The position numbers and the translations under genes were made by a program. A stretch of 64,000 nucleotides of DNA from Clostridium bornimense (GTDB lineage Bacteria > Bacillota > Clostridia > Clostridiales > Clostridiaceae), in contig NZ_HG917868.1 in the NCBI RefSeq assembly GCF_000577895.1, positions 1,612,001 through 1,676,000 of the forward strand, written 5' to 3'. The notes under the pieces were generated by a model, which ran no database searches, was not told the DNA's origin, and saw only the letters and a list, made by a program, of their open reading frames with translations. Positions 17,740 to 28,299 of the stretch are shown here, piece after piece. Each line of letters starts with the position of its first letter. Position 1 is the first letter of the stretch.

Positions 17740-18696
17740 TTACTTTGTTATCATCTTATGCTTCTTTGCAATTATGCAAATCCACTCACCTTGATTATTT
17801 ATTTCCATAGGTTCAAATCCATTTTTAATTAATACTTCAATAACTTCATCTTTTTTATCTTTTATTATACCAGAAGAAATAAAATAACCATCATCCACAA
17901 TATAATCTTTTACCATCGGTGTAAGGAACTTGATTACATCTGCAATTATATTTGCTACTACAATATCTGCTTTTCCTTCTACCACTTCCATTAAATCTCC
18001 ATGTAGTATTTCAATATTATCTGACAATTTATTTAAAGCTACATTCTCTTTCGCTGAATCTACAGCTACTGGATCTAAGTCGACACCAACAGCCTTTTTT
18101 GCACCAAGCATTGCTGCACCAATTGCAAGAATACCTGATCCAGTACCAATGTCAAATACTGTTGTATCTTCCCCAACATATCTTTCTAATCCTTGAAGAC
18201 ACATTCTAGTTGTTTCATGAGTACCTGTACCAAAAGCCATACCTGGATCTAATTCTATTATTAATTCATGAGATTTTTTTTCATAGTCTTCCCATAATGG
18301 CTTTACTACTAATCTTGCACCAACTTTAGTTGGTTTATAATATTTTTTCCAATTATTTGCCCAATCTTCCTCTGAAACTTTACTAACAAATATTGTGCCT
18401 TCTCCTTTATCTATACCGAATTCACCTAAATTGTCTACTTTTTCTTTTATATATTCTACTATCTCCTCAATATTTTCTTCTTCTACATAATACCCCTTTA
18501 CAACGGCACCCTCTTTTATATTTAAAATTTCTTCATCAAAATAATCCCAATCACCAGGATGTTTCTTTTTAAATTCTAAATCTTCACTATCTACCACTGA
18601 TACACCTTTTACATCCGTTGTATATAAAATTCCTTGCACTGCTTCTACCGCTTCTGAAGAAGTTATAATTGTTATCTCTATCCAATCTTTGTTCAT
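17740..18696 (-). CDS. prmA: Ribosomal protein L11 methyltransferase
   Basis: Protein of 318 residues. An N-terminal substrate-recognition domain is followed by the SAM-binding motif [18 protein letters not shown] and the catalytic region [10 protein letters not shown]. PrmA trimethylates L11 on several residues. [15 protein letters not shown] is the family signature. RBS AAAGGTG precedes the ATG. dnaJ upstream ends with a terminator, so prmA may have its own promoter in the AT-rich gap or depend on readthrough. Confidence 0.96.
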   Translation of the reverse strand: MNKDWIEITIITSSEAVEAVQGILYTTDVKGVSVVDSEDLEFKKKHPGDWDYFDEEILNIKEGAVVKGYYVEEENIEEIVEYIKEKVDNLGEFGIDKGEGTIFVSKVSEEDWANNWKKYYKPTKVGARLVVKPLWEDYEKKSHELIIELDPGMAFGTGTHETTRMCLQGLERYVGEDTTVFDIGTGSGILAIGAAMLGAKKAVGVDLDPVAVDSAKENVALNKLSDNIEILHGDLMEVVEGKADIVVANIIADVIKFLTPMVKDYIVDDGYFISSGIIKDKKDEVIEVLIKNGFEPMEINNQGEWICIIAKKHKMITK

Positions 18697-18819
18697 ATAA
18701 TCACCTTTTCCTAATCTTTAATTATGCTTTTCTATAATAAAATTCATACTTTTTTAATATAAATCATTGATGCAAGTTATATATTAACACACTTTATTAT
18801 AATTTAACAATAAAAGAGA

Positions 18820-18868
18820 TAATAAAAAGAGAATGTCACAGTAAGTTAACTTATCATGCAACATCCTC
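18820..18868 (-). terminator. Intrinsic terminator after dnaJ
   Basis: On the minus strand a 12-base stem with a few wobble pairs (arms 18829-18840 and 18857-18868) holds an inner hairpin, AAGTTAACTT, and is followed by TTTTTATTAT. Confidence 0.75.
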
Positions 18869-18878
18869 ACAAACTATA

Positions 18879-20027
18879 TTATTTCTTTTTACCAAATAAT
18901 CTACTTTTAAACTTCTTTGTATGAACTCCATCAAGAGATTCCCCTGATGCTTCCATAAACATTTCAATTGCTTCATGTTGAGCTTCATTTAACTTCTTAG
19001 GAATATCAACTATAATTTTAACATACTGATCTCCTCTATAAGAAGTATTAACTTTGCTTACACCTTTTCCTTTAAGTCTAAAGGTTGTTCCTGATTGTGT
19101 TCCTGCTGGAACATCATACTTAACATCTCCATCAATAGTAGGAACTTTAACTTCAGCACCTAATATAGCTTTTCCAATTGAAATATGTTGTTCTATATAT
19201 ATATCAGAACCTTCTCTTCTAAATACTGAACTTGGAGTAACTCTGATTCTTACATATACATCTCCAGCTGGTCCGCCATTAGTACCATGGTTTCCTTGTC
19301 CTCTAAGTGGAATTACATTATCATTATCTACTCCTGCTGGTATATCTAATGTAATGCTTCTTTGTCTTCTTTCAATACCTGTTCCTCCACAATGTGAGCA
19401 TGGATCTTTAATAATTGTTCCTTTACCACCGCAAGTATCACATGTTCCTGTTTGAACAAAAGTTCCAAGTGGTGTATTTCTTTGAATTTTAATTTGACCT
19501 GTTCCTCCACATTTAGAACATGTTTCTTTACCGCTTCCACTTTTAGCACCTGTACCATTACAAGTTTCACAGCTTTCATTTCTAACAATTTTTATTTCTT
19601 TTTTACAACCGAAAACTGCTTCTTCAAAAGTCAAATTGATTGTTACTTCTAAATCTGATCCTCTTTCTGGACCATTTCTTCTCTTACTTCTTCCACCACC
19701 GCCGAAGAAGTCTCCAAATATATCACCTAAATCAAAATCAAAACCGCCACCGCTACTAAAGCCGCCAAATCCACCAAATCCATCAAATCCAGCACCATCT
19801 GCGCTTCCAAATTGATCATATCTTTGTCTCTTTTCTGGATCAGATAATACTTGAAACGCTTCATTTATTTCTTTAAATTTTTCTTCAGCTTCTTTGTTAC
19901 CTTGATTTTTATCTGGGTGATATTTTATAGCAAGCTTTTTAAAAGCCTTTTTTATTTCATCTTGAGAAGCATCTCTTGATACACCAAGCACTTCATAATA
20001 ATCCTTATTTGCCAATTTCTTCACCAC
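18879..20027 (-). CDS. dnaJ: Chaperone protein DnaJ
   Basis: Protein of 382 residues with all DnaJ parts in order: J domain with YHPDKN (about 36-41), a Gly/Phe-rich linker (about 76-120), four zinc-finger repeats ([32 protein letters not shown]) and the C-terminal substrate-binding domains. It stimulates DnaK ATPase and delivers unfolded proteins. It lies downstream of dnaK, separated by a hairpin that may lower its expression. The start could be [15 protein letters not shown] or the ATG-free variants; the ATG at 20027 has AGGGTGG upstream. Confidence 0.97.
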   Translation of the reverse strand: MVKKLANKDYYEVLGVSRDASQDEIKKAFKKLAIKYHPDKNQGNKEAEEKFKEINEAFQVLSDPEKRQRYDQFGSADGAGFDGFGGFGGFSSGGGFDFDLGDIFGDFFGGGGRSKRRNGPERGSDLEVTINLTFEEAVFGCKKEIKIVRNESCETCNGTGAKSGSGKETCSKCGGTGQIKIQRNTPLGTFVQTGTCDTCGGKGTIIKDPCSHCGGTGIERRQRSITLDIPAGVDNDNVIPLRGQGNHGTNGGPAGDVYVRIRVTPSSVFRREGSDIYIEQHISIGKAILGAEVKVPTIDGDVKYDVPAGTQSGTTFRLKGKGVSKVNTSYRGDQYVKIIVDIPKKLNEAQHEAIEMFMEASGESLDGVHTKKFKSRLFGKKK

Positions 20028-20037
20028 CCTACTTAAA

Positions 20038-20067
20038 TTAAGGGAGGGGTAAAACCCTTCCCTTTAA
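20038..20067 (-). terminator. Hairpin between dnaK and dnaJ, possible attenuator
   Basis: Inverted repeat with arms of 11 bases and one imperfect pair (20040-20050 and 20054-20064), GC-rich, with only a weak T-run afterwards. Likely to end or attenuate part of the dnaK transcript or protect its 3' end. Confidence 0.55.
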
Positions 20068-20089
20068 CATTTGACTTCTATATTATATA

Positions 20090-21928
20090 CTATTTATCAT
20101 CTACTTTAAAGTCTGCATCTACAACATTATCATCAGCGCTTCCTGCACCAGCAGCATCTCCTGCACCAGTAGCACCTTCTGCACCTTGTGGATTTGCTTC
20201 AGCATACATCTTTTGAGATATTGCATAGAATTCTTGAGTTAATTCTTCTTGTGCTTTCTTAATAGCTTCTATATCATCGCCATCTTTAACTTTCTTTAAC
20301 TCTTCAATTTTAGCAGTTACTTTAGCTTTTTCATCTTCAGAAATTTTATCACCAAGATCTGTTAATGATTTTTCCATTTGATATACTAAGTTGTCAGCAT
20401 TATTTTTAACTTCTATAGCTTCTTTTCTATTCTTATCAGCTTCTGCAAATTGTTCAGCTTCTTTTACAGCCTTATCTATTTCTTCATCAGAAAGATTAGT
20501 TGAAGCAGTGATAGTTATATTAGCTTCCTTACCAGTTCCTTTATCCTTAGCTGAAACATTAACTATACCATTTGCATCGATATCAAATGTTACTTCTATT
20601 TGAGGAATTCCTCTTGGAGCTGGAGCTATTCCTGATAATGTGAATCTACCAAGTGACTTGTTATCTACAGCCATTTGTCTTTCACCTTGAACTATATTAA
20701 TTTCAACTGATGGTTGATTATCTACAGCAGTTGAGAATACTTGACTCTTCTTAGCTGGGATTGGTGTATTTCTTTCTATTAATGGAGTCGCAATTCCACC
20801 CATTGTTTCAATTCCTAATGTTAATGGTGTTACATCTAATAGTAAGATATCTTTAACATCACCAGTTAATACACCAGCTTGAATTGCAGCACCAACTGCA
20901 ACAGCTTCATCTGGGTTAACTCCCTTTGATGGTTCTTTTCCTGTAAAGTTTTTAACAGCTTCTACTACTGCTGGTATTCTAGTTGATCCACCAACTAAAA
21001 TTACTTTATCTATATCACCAATTGTCATTTTAGCATCTTCTAATGCTTTCTTCATTGGAGTTAAGCTTCTTTCAACTAAATCTCTTGTTAATTCGTTGAA
21101 CTTAGCTCTTGTTAAATCTTCATTTATATGTTTTGGACCTGTTGCATCAGCAGTAATAAATGGAAGATTAATATTTGTGCTTTGTGAAGAAGATAATTCT
21201 ATCTTAGCTTTTTCAGCTGCTTCCTTTAATCTTTGAAGTGCCATTTGGTCATTTCTTAAATCAATTCCATATTCTTTTTGGAAATTATCTGCTAAGTAGT
21301 TCATGATTTTTTCATCAAAATCATCTCCTCCTAGCTTAGTATCTCCGTTTGTTGATTTAACTTGGAATAATCCATCACCAAGTTCTAGAATAGATACGTC
21401 GAAAGTACCTCCACCTAAGTCATATACTAAAATTGTATGACTATCATCTTGCTTATCTAATCCATATGCTAAAGATGCTGCTGTTGGTTCATTTATTATT
21501 CTTAATACTTCAAGCCCTGCAATCTTACCTGCATCCTTTGTTGCTTGTCTTTCTGCATCATTAAAGTATGCTGGAACTGTTATTACTGCTTGAGTAACTT
21601 TTTCTCCTAAATAACTTTCAGCATCGGCCTTTAATTTTTGTAAAATCATTGCTGATATTTCTTGTGGTGTGTAATCTTTACCATCTATATTAGTTTTATG
21701 GTCTGTACCCATATGTCTTTTAATTGAAATTATTGTTTTATCTGGGTTTGTAATTGCTTGTCTTTTTGCAACTTGCCCTACTAATCTTTCTCCATCTTTT
21801 TGGAAAGATACTACTGATGGTGTAGTTCTAGCTCCTTCAGAGTTTGCTATAACTACTGGATCTCCTCCTTCCATTACTGCAACACATGAATTTGTTGTTC
21901 CTAAATCAATACCTATTACTTTTGACAT
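20090..21928 (-). CDS. dnaK: Chaperone protein DnaK (Hsp70)
   Basis: Protein of 612 residues from the ATG at 21928, preceded by GGAGG 8 bases upstream; an in-frame ATG 15 bases earlier overlaps this site and is unlikely to be used. Motifs: [14 protein letters not shown] (phosphate 1), [14 protein letters not shown] (phosphate 2), [11 protein letters not shown] (adenosine), then the beta-sandwich substrate domain and helical lid ending with Gly/Ala-rich repeats and [10 protein letters not shown]. It folds proteins with DnaJ and GrpE under HrcA/CIRCE heat-shock control. Confidence 0.98.
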   Translation of the reverse strand: MSKVIGIDLGTTNSCVAVMEGGDPVVIANSEGARTTPSVVSFQKDGERLVGQVAKRQAITNPDKTIISIKRHMGTDHKTNIDGKDYTPQEISAMILQKLKADAESYLGEKVTQAVITVPAYFNDAERQATKDAGKIAGLEVLRIINEPTAASLAYGLDKQDDSHTILVYDLGGGTFDVSILELGDGLFQVKSTNGDTKLGGDDFDEKIMNYLADNFQKEYGIDLRNDQMALQRLKEAAEKAKIELSSSQSTNINLPFITADATGPKHINEDLTRAKFNELTRDLVERSLTPMKKALEDAKMTIGDIDKVILVGGSTRIPAVVEAVKNFTGKEPSKGVNPDEAVAVGAAIQAGVLTGDVKDILLLDVTPLTLGIETMGGIATPLIERNTPIPAKKSQVFSTAVDNQPSVEINIVQGERQMAVDNKSLGRFTLSGIAPAPRGIPQIEVTFDIDANGIVNVSAKDKGTGKEANITITASTNLSDEEIDKAVKEAEQFAEADKNRKEAIEVKNNADNLVYQMEKSLTDLGDKISEDEKAKVTAKIEELKKVKDGDDIEAIKKAQEELTQEFYAISQKMYAEANPQGAEGATGAGDAAGAGSADDNVVDADFKVDDK

Positions 21929-21956
21929 TATAATTACCTCCAATTTTATTTTGCAA

Positions 21957-22583
21957 TTAATTTGCTACTTTTACCATACTATATCTTAAAACTTTAGATT
22001 CTTTCTTGTATCCTTTTTGGAATACTTCTACAACTTCATTTTCTCCAAAAGAATCATCTTGTATATGCATTATTGCTTGATGAACATTTGGATCAAATCC
22101 TTCTTCTGTAGATATTTCTTCTACACCAAGTTTTGCTAATGAATCTAGCAAACTTTTTAATGTCATTTCAACTCCAGTTCTAAGAGAACTTTCATCGCCA
22201 ACAGCTGATACAGCTCTTTCTAAGTTATCTATTGCTGGTACAATCTCTTTAAGAGTATCTACAACAGCATTATCATAAATTTCTTCTTTTTCCTTAGCTG
22301 ATCTATTTCTATGATTTTCATATTCTTTATCTAATCTCATAAGCTTATCACGAAGGGCTTCTACTTCCTTTGAAAGCTTTTTACTATTTTCAGCTTCTTT
22401 AGTATATTTTACTTTATAGTAATCTTCTTCATTAATTACTTTAGATTCCTCTTCTGAATTATTTTCAACATTATCAGATTCTATATTTTCTTCACAATTG
22501 TTAGTGCATTCCTCATTTATCGATTCTTCTGCACAACTTGAATCTTTCATTTCTTCTTTCATTTCCTCATTATTAGTTGTCAA
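21957..22583 (-). CDS. grpE: Nucleotide exchange factor GrpE
   Basis: Protein of 208 residues. The first 60 are highly acidic and low-complexity; a long coiled coil (about 65-120, [19 protein letters not shown]) and the beta-wing domain with [18 protein letters not shown] follow. GrpE releases ADP from DnaK. The long acidic N-tail is common in clostridial GrpE. It is the second gene of the heat-shock operon, 13 bases after hrcA. Confidence 0.96.
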   Translation of the reverse strand: MTTNNEEMKEEMKDSSCAEESINEECTNNCEENIESDNVENNSEEESKVINEEDYYKVKYTKEAENSKKLSKEVEALRDKLMRLDKEYENHRNRSAKEKEEIYDNAVVDTLKEIVPAIDNLERAVSAVGDESSLRTGVEMTLKSLLDSLAKLGVEEISTEEGFDPNVHQAIMHIQDDSFGENEVVEVFQKGYKKESKVLRYSMVKVAN

Positions 22584-22596
22584 TTACATCACCTCT

Positions 22597-23631
22597 CTAC
22601 TCTTCACCTAATCTTTTAGTTATAGTTCTATTTAATTCATTAACAAAAGATGTTAATATAGATACTATTCTTGCATATGGAATTCTTGTTGGTCCAATAA
22701 GTCCTATGGTACCAAGTGGTCTATCACCTAGTTTGTAAGTAGCCTTTATAACAGAACATTCTTTTGCTCCTATTATTTTGTTTTCTTCACCGATAACAAT
22801 ATTAAAATCGCTCTCAGCTTTCAATAGGCTATTTACATTTTTGGTATCTTCTAATAAGTTGAACATATTTTTAACTTTATCAATATCTTTATACTCAGGC
22901 ATAGAAAATAAATTTTGTATTCCTTCAACGTAAATTTCAGAATCATAATCATCTTTCATTTCATTAATAATTTGATTCATTAATGAATCAAATATTTTTT
23001 CATTGCCTGCAAAAGAACTTTTAAGTTCCACAATAACTTGATGATCTATAGACTTTAAATCTACACCTTGAAGAAATGAATTTAATATAGCATTTATTGA
23101 ATTTACTGCGTTAATATCCACCTCTTCATCAACTCTAATCATTGCATTTTTTACGATTCCAGAGTCGCTGACCATAACTAAAAGTAACTTAAGCTTATCT
23201 ACATATACTATTTGTAATGATTTAAGATAGCTTTTATTTAATGATGGTGTTTTAACTACACAAGTAAGTTTTGTCATATGAGATAATAACTCTGTTGATG
23301 ACTTAATTATCTTACTTAAATCATAGATACTTTGATTCAAAACACTATGAATTAAATTTTCTTCTTGAGGTGTGATTATTGATGGCATCATAAGTCTGTC
23401 AACATATAATCTATATCCTTTATCGGAAGGAATTCTTCCTGAAGATGTATGAAGCTGTACTAAATACCCCATTTCTTCTAAGTCTGACATCTCATTTCTT
23501 ATTGTAGCAGGACTAACACCTAAATTATACTTTTTTGCAATTGTTCTAGAACCCACTGGCTCCCCAGTACTTATATAGTCATCAACAATAGCTTGAAGTA
23601 TCCTAATTTTCCTTTCATCCATTTCCATCAT
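22597..23631 (-). CDS. hrcA: Heat-inducible transcription repressor HrcA
   Basis: Protein of about 344 residues with an N-terminal winged helix (ERKIRILQAIVDDYISTGEP, then GVSPATIRNEMSDLEEMGYL) and a C-terminal GAF-like domain. HrcA binds CIRCE and represses its own operon; GroEL normally assists folding. Several in-frame starts cluster here (GTG 23637, ATG 23631, 23628, 23622); 23631 is chosen for spacing to AAGAGG. A perfect CIRCE overlaps the promoter about 30 bases upstream, so hrcA-grpE-dnaK-dnaJ is autoregulated. Confidence 0.96.
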   Translation of the reverse strand: MMEMDERKIRILQAIVDDYISTGEPVGSRTIAKKYNLGVSPATIRNEMSDLEEMGYLVQLHTSSGRIPSDKGYRLYVDRLMMPSIITPQEENLIHSVLNQSIYDLSKIIKSSTELLSHMTKLTCVVKTPSLNKSYLKSLQIVYVDKLKLLLVMVSDSGIVKNAMIRVDEEVDINAVNSINAILNSFLQGVDLKSIDHQVIVELKSSFAGNEKIFDSLMNQIINEMKDDYDSEIYVEGIQNLFSMPEYKDIDKVKNMFNLLEDTKNVNSLLKAESDFNIVIGEENKIIGAKECSVIKATYKLGDRPLGTIGLIGPTRIPYARIVSILTSFVNELNRTITKRLGEE

Positions 23632-23643
23632 TATCACCTCTTA

Positions 23644-23670
23644 TTAGCACTCATTATAATTGAGTGCTAA
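23644..23670 (-). promoter_or_regulatory. CIRCE operator, perfect consensus
   Basis: TTAGCACTC and GAGTGCTAA separated by 9 bases, matching the consensus at every arm position. It is the HrcA operator of the heat-shock operon. The central 9 bases contain the -10 box, so bound HrcA would block RNA polymerase. Confidence 0.98.
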
Positions 23671-23681
23671 CATCTTGTCTA
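23653..23681 (-). promoter_or_regulatory. Promoter of hrcA operon
   Basis: Minus strand: TAGACA, 17-base spacer, TATAAT. The -10 lies inside the CIRCE element. Confidence 0.85.
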
Positions 23682-23806
23682 TAAAATACCACTTTGGAAT
23701 ATTATTGTCAATATTGATTTTTACCTCATAATTTACCCTCTATACTTAAAAAAATCATTTAGATTAAATTAGATACTATATTCTCCATTTTTCATATGCA
23801 AGTAAT

Positions 23807-24922
23807 TTATAATATAAAATCACTCATTATATAGTTTGATACTTCTATTCCCCTTTTAGTCAAGAACATATTACCACAAGCAATTTTAAGCAGATCCATA
23901 TTAGTATATTTATTAATGACATCACCATATATATCTTCTATTCTCTTATTATATCTTTTATAAAATTCCTCTATTGATATCCCTTTTATCATCCTTAATC
24001 CCATAAATACGAACTCTTCCATATCATCTTTTATAGAATTTTCTATTACTTCTTCTATTGCATTGCCTTTTTTATTTATCCTATCTATATATTCACCTAT
24101 ATTATTAACATTTTTTAATCTTTTATGAGAACAATATGATGCTGCAGAAGATCCTATCCCAATATAATTATTTAATGTCCAATAAACGATATTATGTTTA
24201 CATTCCTTTTTTTCTTTTGAAAAATTCGAAATTTCATATTGATGATATCCTCCTTTCTCTAATTCCTCTAATGTAATACGATACATATCTCTTTCTACCT
24301 CTTCATCAGGTAACTTTAACTTATCATTATTATATAATTCATAAAATTTTGTTCCTTCTTCTATTATTAAAGAATATGCTGATATATGGTCTAATCCTAA
24401 ATCAATTAAAGACTTTATAGACTTTTTATATTCCTGTAATGATTGTCCTGGTAGACCAAACATTAAATCTGCATTTATATTTTCAAACCCTACTTCTCTA
24501 GCATCATTATAATTTTTTAAAAAATCCTCATACTTATGTATTCTTCCTATAAATTTTAACAAGTCATTATTTGTACTTTGTAATCCCATAGAAAGCCTAT
24601 TTACCCCAATATCCTTCATCATACATAACTTTTCTTTTGTAAGTGTTCCTGGATTTCCTTCCATAGTAAATTCGCAATTATTTGACATCTTAATATTACT
24701 TATAATATCACCTAATTTTTCTATTTGCCTTTCACTTAAATGGGTTGGTGTGCCTCCACCTATAAATATAGTGTCATAAGTATCTTTTGCCCTCGATTTA
24801 GCTTCTTTTTCTAATGCATTTAAATATTCTTCTATACTGTTTTCCATACAAGAATACGATGGAAAATCACAATAAAAACATTTATTTTTACAAAATGGTA
24901 TATGTATATATAAACTGCTCAT
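23807..24922 (-). CDS. hemW: Radical SAM heme chaperone HemW
   Basis: Protein of 371 residues from the ATG at 24922, chosen because AGGAGG lies just upstream and MSSLYIHIPFCKNKCFYCDF is the usual HemW start. The CKNKCFYC cluster binds 4Fe-4S; IGGGTPT is the SAM-binding strand. A HemN-type C-terminal domain follows. It lacks features of oxygen-independent coproporphyrinogen oxidase HemN and fits the short HemW group, which delivers heme to target proteins. It sits in the usual lepA-hemW-hrcA order. Confidence 0.93.
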   Translation of the reverse strand: MSSLYIHIPFCKNKCFYCDFPSYSCMENSIEEYLNALEKEAKSRAKDTYDTIFIGGGTPTHLSERQIEKLGDIISNIKMSNNCEFTMEGNPGTLTKEKLCMMKDIGVNRLSMGLQSTNNDLLKFIGRIHKYEDFLKNYNDAREVGFENINADLMFGLPGQSLQEYKKSIKSLIDLGLDHISAYSLIIEEGTKFYELYNNDKLKLPDEEVERDMYRITLEELEKGGYHQYEISNFSKEKKECKHNIVYWTLNNYIGIGSSAASYCSHKRLKNVNNIGEYIDRINKKGNAIEEVIENSIKDDMEEFVFMGLRMIKGISIEEFYKRYNKRIEDIYGDVINKYTNMDLLKIACGNMFLTKRGIEVSNYIMSDFIL

Positions 24923-24945
24923 AATTCCTCCTATATATAAATCAT

Positions 24946-25136
24946 AATTCACAATTCACAAAGCGCAATTCACAATTCATGTAAATACAACTTTCATTAG
25001 CTACCTATAAGACATAATTATAATATCAATTATAATTATAAAATAAGTCTCAATAACAAATTAACGACAATGCACTTATAATTCAAGAAATTCCGCAGGA
25101 ATTTTCACCTTAATTGTGAATCGTAAATTGTGAATT
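24946..25136. repeat. Intergenic repeat element A with inverted AATTCACAATT ends
   Basis: Element of about 190 bases between lepA and hemW. The left end repeats the words AATTCAC/CACAATTC in the segment 24946-24981; the right end (25112-25136) carries the same words inverted. An internal hairpin ATTCCGCAGGAAT lies at 25090-25102 and a CAACTTTCATTAGCT word at 24998-25012. Elements B and C in this window share these words. No ORF of any size; looks like a small non-autonomous element. Confidence 0.65.
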
Positions 25137-25140
25137 TTAA

Positions 25141-25193
25141 AAAAAGAGGCTCGCAAACAAATTTTCATTTATCGTTGCGACACCTCTCTTATT
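25141..25193 (-). terminator. Intrinsic terminator after lepA
   Basis: Minus strand: GAGAGG and TCGCAA pair with TTGCGA and CCTCTT across a 20-base loop and end in a run of seven T, just after the lepA stop. Confidence 0.8.
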
Positions 25194-25194
25194 T

Positions 25195-26997
25195 TTAATC
25201 TACTTTTAAAATAGACATAAATGCTTCTTGTGGTACTTCTACAGAACCTACTTGACGCATTCTCTTCTTCCCTTCTTTTTGTTTTTCAAGAAGTTTCTTC
25301 TTTCTTGAAATATCTCCACCATAACATTTAGCTAATACATCTTTTCTCATAGCTTTTATGGTTTCTCTTGCTATAATTTTTGCTCCTACTGCTGCTTGAA
25401 TTGGAATTTCAAACATTTGTCTTGGAATAACTTCTTTTAATTTTTCCGCTATTCCTCTTCCTCTAGTATATGCTCTTTCTTCTGGGACTATCATAGATAA
25501 TGCATCTACAACTTCAGAATTTAATAATATATCAAGTTTAACTAGTTTAGTTCTTGAATATCCTATAAGTTCATAATCAAATGAAGCATATCCTTTTGTT
25601 CTTGATTTTAATGCATCAAAGAAATCATAGATTATCTCATTTAAAGGAATATCATAAGTAAGCATAACTCTAGTTTCCTCTAAATATTGCATATCTTTAA
25701 ATGTACCTCTTTTATCTTGACAAAGTTCCATTATGGCCCCAACAAAGTCTGCTGGTGTAATAACTGTTGCTTTTACCATAGGCTCTTCCATGTAATCAAT
25801 TTCTGTAACTGGTGGAAGATTAGTTGGATTTGTTAATTCTATAATTTCTCCATCTGTTTTTATTACTTTATATATAACTGACGGTGCAGTTGTTATGATA
25901 TCTAGATTAAATTCTCTTTCTATACGTTCTTGTATTATTTCCATATGTAGTAATCCAAGAAAACCACATCTAAATCCAAATCCAAGTGCTACAGATGTCT
26001 CAGGCTCAAAAGATAGCGCCGCATCATTAACTTGTAATTTTTCTAAAGCTTCTTTAAGTTCAACATATTTCGCTCCATCAACTGGATAAATTCCTGAATA
26101 CACCATAGGAATTGCTGGTTTATATCCTGGTAATGGTTCCTCTGTGCCACCTTCAGCATAAGTTACAGTGTCTCCAACTCTTGCATCTCTAACATTTTTA
26201 ATTGATGCAGTAAAATATCCAACACATCCTGGACCTAGTTCATCTACAGGCATGTAATTTGGTGCAAAAACACCTACTTCAGTAACTTCGTATTCTTTCT
26301 TCGTTACCATAAGTTTTATTTTTGTTCCTTTTTTGATCTTTCCATCTTTTATTCTTATATAAGATACTACACCCTTATACGAATCGTAAAATGAATCGAA
26401 GATTAATGCCTTAAGTGGTGCATTTTCATCCCCTGATGGAGCTGGTATTTTTTCAACAACAGCTTCTAAAACATCTTCAATATTTAATCCAGTTTTAGCT
26501 GAAATAAGTGGACACTCTGATGCTTCTATTCCTATAACATCCTCTATTTCTTCTCTTACTTCATCAGCCCTAGCAGATGGTAAATCAATTTTGTTAATTA
26601 CTGGTACTAATTCCAAATCATGATCTAACGCTAAATATGTGTTTGCTAAAGTTTGTGCTTGTATACCTTGTGTGGCATCTACTACTAATATAGCTCCTTC
26701 ACAAGCAGCAAGAGATCTTGATACTTCATAATTAAAGTCTACATGACCAGGAGTATCTATAAGATTCAATATATATTCTTCTCCATCACTTCTTTTATAT
26801 ACTAATCTCGCAGCTTGGGATTTTATTGTTATTCCTCTTTCTTTTTCAAGCTCCATATTATCTAAAACCTGAGCTTCCATTTCTCTTTGAGTTAAGGTTC
26901 CTGTCTTTTCTAAGAGTCTATCAGCTAGTGTAGACTTACCATGGTCAATATGGGCTACAATACAAAAGTTTCTTATGTTTTTTTGATTTATGCTCAT
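25195..26997 (-). CDS. lepA: Elongation factor 4 (LepA)
   Basis: Protein of 600 residues, the usual length. GTPase motifs AHIDHGKST (G1), DTPGHVDF (G3) and NKIDLP (G4) are followed by EF-G-like domains and the LepA-specific C-terminus containing [23 protein letters not shown]. LepA is a ribosome-bound GTPase implicated in ribosome assembly and back-translocation. A promoter lies at 27080-27110 and a terminator follows, so it can be monocistronic. RBS GGGGGAAG. Confidence 0.97.
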   Translation of the reverse strand: MSINQKNIRNFCIVAHIDHGKSTLADRLLEKTGTLTQREMEAQVLDNMELEKERGITIKSQAARLVYKRSDGEEYILNLIDTPGHVDFNYEVSRSLAACEGAILVVDATQGIQAQTLANTYLALDHDLELVPVINKIDLPSARADEVREEIEDVIGIEASECPLISAKTGLNIEDVLEAVVEKIPAPSGDENAPLKALIFDSFYDSYKGVVSYIRIKDGKIKKGTKIKLMVTKKEYEVTEVGVFAPNYMPVDELGPGCVGYFTASIKNVRDARVGDTVTYAEGGTEEPLPGYKPAIPMVYSGIYPVDGAKYVELKEALEKLQVNDAALSFEPETSVALGFGFRCGFLGLLHMEIIQERIEREFNLDIITTAPSVIYKVIKTDGEIIELTNPTNLPPVTEIDYMEEPMVKATVITPADFVGAIMELCQDKRGTFKDMQYLEETRVMLTYDIPLNEIIYDFFDALKSRTKGYASFDYELIGYSRTKLVKLDILLNSEVVDALSMIVPEERAYTRGRGIAEKLKEVIPRQMFEIPIQAAVGAKIIARETIKAMRKDVLAKCYGGDISRKKKLLEKQKEGKKRMRQVGSVEVPQEAFMSILKVD

Positions 26998-27079
26998 TTT
27001 TCTTCCCCCACTCTATTTTTGTTTGGGTATTTATTCTATTCCGATTTATGCGGAATGATTATCTATTTATCAATGTTAA

Positions 27080-27110
27080 ATTATATCATAGATTCCCCGA
27101 TAGTTGTCAA
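27080..27110 (-). promoter_or_regulatory. Sigma-A-type promoter for lepA
   Basis: Minus strand: TTGACA, 19-base spacer, TATAAT (or 17 bases to an overlapping GATATA), about 80 bases upstream of the lepA start. A small inverted repeat ATTCCG/CGGAAT follows in the leader at 27037-27057. Confidence 0.7.
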
Positions 27111-27171
27111 TATTATAGAATTATTTATAATTATATATTAATTTATATTTCAATTGTATATGCTAAAAACG

Positions 27172-28251
27172 TTATTTTTTTAAATATTCACCTATTGCAC
27201 GAGCTATTATTCTTGCAGTATTTTTAGCTTCTCCTAAATTACTTGCTTCAGATCCCATCTCTATCAATATTGAATTTGTACTTAAATCTGCATTAAACTT
27301 ACTTGACGTGCTTGTATAAACAAAATCATCTCTTCTTAAATTTGGAAAATCTCTGTCAATTATATTTTTTAGGCCTTCAACTATTCGTAAATTTTCATTT
27401 ATATTTGGTACAGATGTATCATAAACAAACATCGGTCTTGCTAACGTAACTCCGTTAATATTTCCTGTTACTGCTGCCTTATTGGAAACAGCATCTCTAT
27501 GTAAATCTATAATAATATCAAAACTATTATATGTAGTTAGATTCCTTTTAACGGTCTCTCTCGATGCGGCATAGGCAGCTATATAATTTCCATCATTTAT
27601 AGTTTTATCATGAACAACATCAATATTATATCTGTTTAATTCTTTTGTTAATTCTTCTCCTACTGAAATTATATTTTCATTTTCATTTCTACTAGATGCT
27701 TGATATGGTACAAATGCTTCACCTGTATGAGTATGATAAATTAATACCCTAGGCTTTATACTACTATTATTTACAAATCTTTCATCAAAAACATTTAATG
27801 TAGCTTCTAATAATGGATTTCCTTCTTCTGATACTGGCTCCACTTGACCATTCTCTTTAGTTTTAATAACTATACTATCTGAAGCAAAGCCTTTTATCCC
27901 ACCACTATTTGATATATTATCCTTATTAACCATACTTATTCCTATAAATTCTTTTCCTATAATACTTTTAGGATTATCTATAGAAAAATCAAACAAGAAA
28001 TTTATTATATTTTTTAAAGTAAATTGATTTTCCACCATAGCTGTATTATCAAAATGAACAGTTTCTATAATTGGTACCGTTTTATTAACCATAGTTACAT
28101 AAAATAAATTTCTATTTCCTTTCGAAATTCTATAATTAAACTCCATAAATTTCACAAAGCAAAACGCTATTAACAATAGCATCATAATGAAAAACAATAT
28201 TATCTCAAAAATTGATTTTTTCTTCTTTAAGTTATCCAATCTATATCCCAT
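27172..28251 (-). CDS. spoIIP: Stage II sporulation protein P
   Basis: Protein of 359 residues with an N-terminal membrane anchor (about 14-35) and an extracytoplasmic SpoIIP amidase/endopeptidase domain. VLIYHTHTGEAFVP and IIDLHRDAVS supply the metal-binding His and acidic residues; LIEMGSEASNLGEAKNTA is near the end. SpoIIP with SpoIID and SpoIIM degrades septal peptidoglycan during engulfment. It follows gpr on the minus strand, as in Bacillus. Its Shine-Dalgarno sequence GAGGAGGG is the 3' arm of a 10-base perfect hairpin (28256-28287), which should limit translation. Confidence 0.96.
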   Translation of the reverse strand: MGYRLDNLKKKKSIFEIILFFIMMLLLIAFCFVKFMEFNYRISKGNRNLFYVTMVNKTVPIIETVHFDNTAMVENQFTLKNIINFLFDFSIDNPKSIIGKEFIGISMVNKDNISNSGGIKGFASDSIVIKTKENGQVEPVSEEGNPLLEATLNVFDERFVNNSSIKPRVLIYHTHTGEAFVPYQASSRNENENIISVGEELTKELNRYNIDVVHDKTINDGNYIAAYAASRETVKRNLTTYNSFDIIIDLHRDAVSNKAAVTGNINGVTLARPMFVYDTSVPNINENLRIVEGLKNIIDRDFPNLRRDDFVYTSTSSKFNADLSTNSILIEMGSEASNLGEAKNTARIIARAIGEYLKK

Positions 28252-28255
28252 AGTT

Positions 28256-28287
28256 ATCCCTCCTCTTTTAAATCTATGAGGAGGGAT
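28256..28287 (-). promoter_or_regulatory. Hairpin sequestering the spoIIP ribosome-binding site
   Basis: Perfect 10-base inverted repeat (28256-28265 and 28278-28287) with a 12-base loop. On the minus-strand mRNA the 3' arm is GAGGAGGGAT, which is the SD of spoIIP 4 bases before the ATG. There is no T-run on the minus side, so it does not look like a terminator for gpr; on the plus strand the T-rich tail could terminate antisense transcription. Confidence 0.65.
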
Positions 28288-28299
28288 TTCTTTTTATTA

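Noticed and set aside
19054-19588. Open frames inside dnaJ rich in Cys or hydrophobic residues on other frames
   Set aside because: They arise from the CxxCxGxG zinc repeats read out of frame; dnaJ itself is well supported.
27037-27057. ATTCCG/CGGAAT inverted repeat in the lepA leader as a terminator for an upstream gene
   Set aside because: No T-run follows on either strand and it lies inside the lepA leader; too short to call as an operator.
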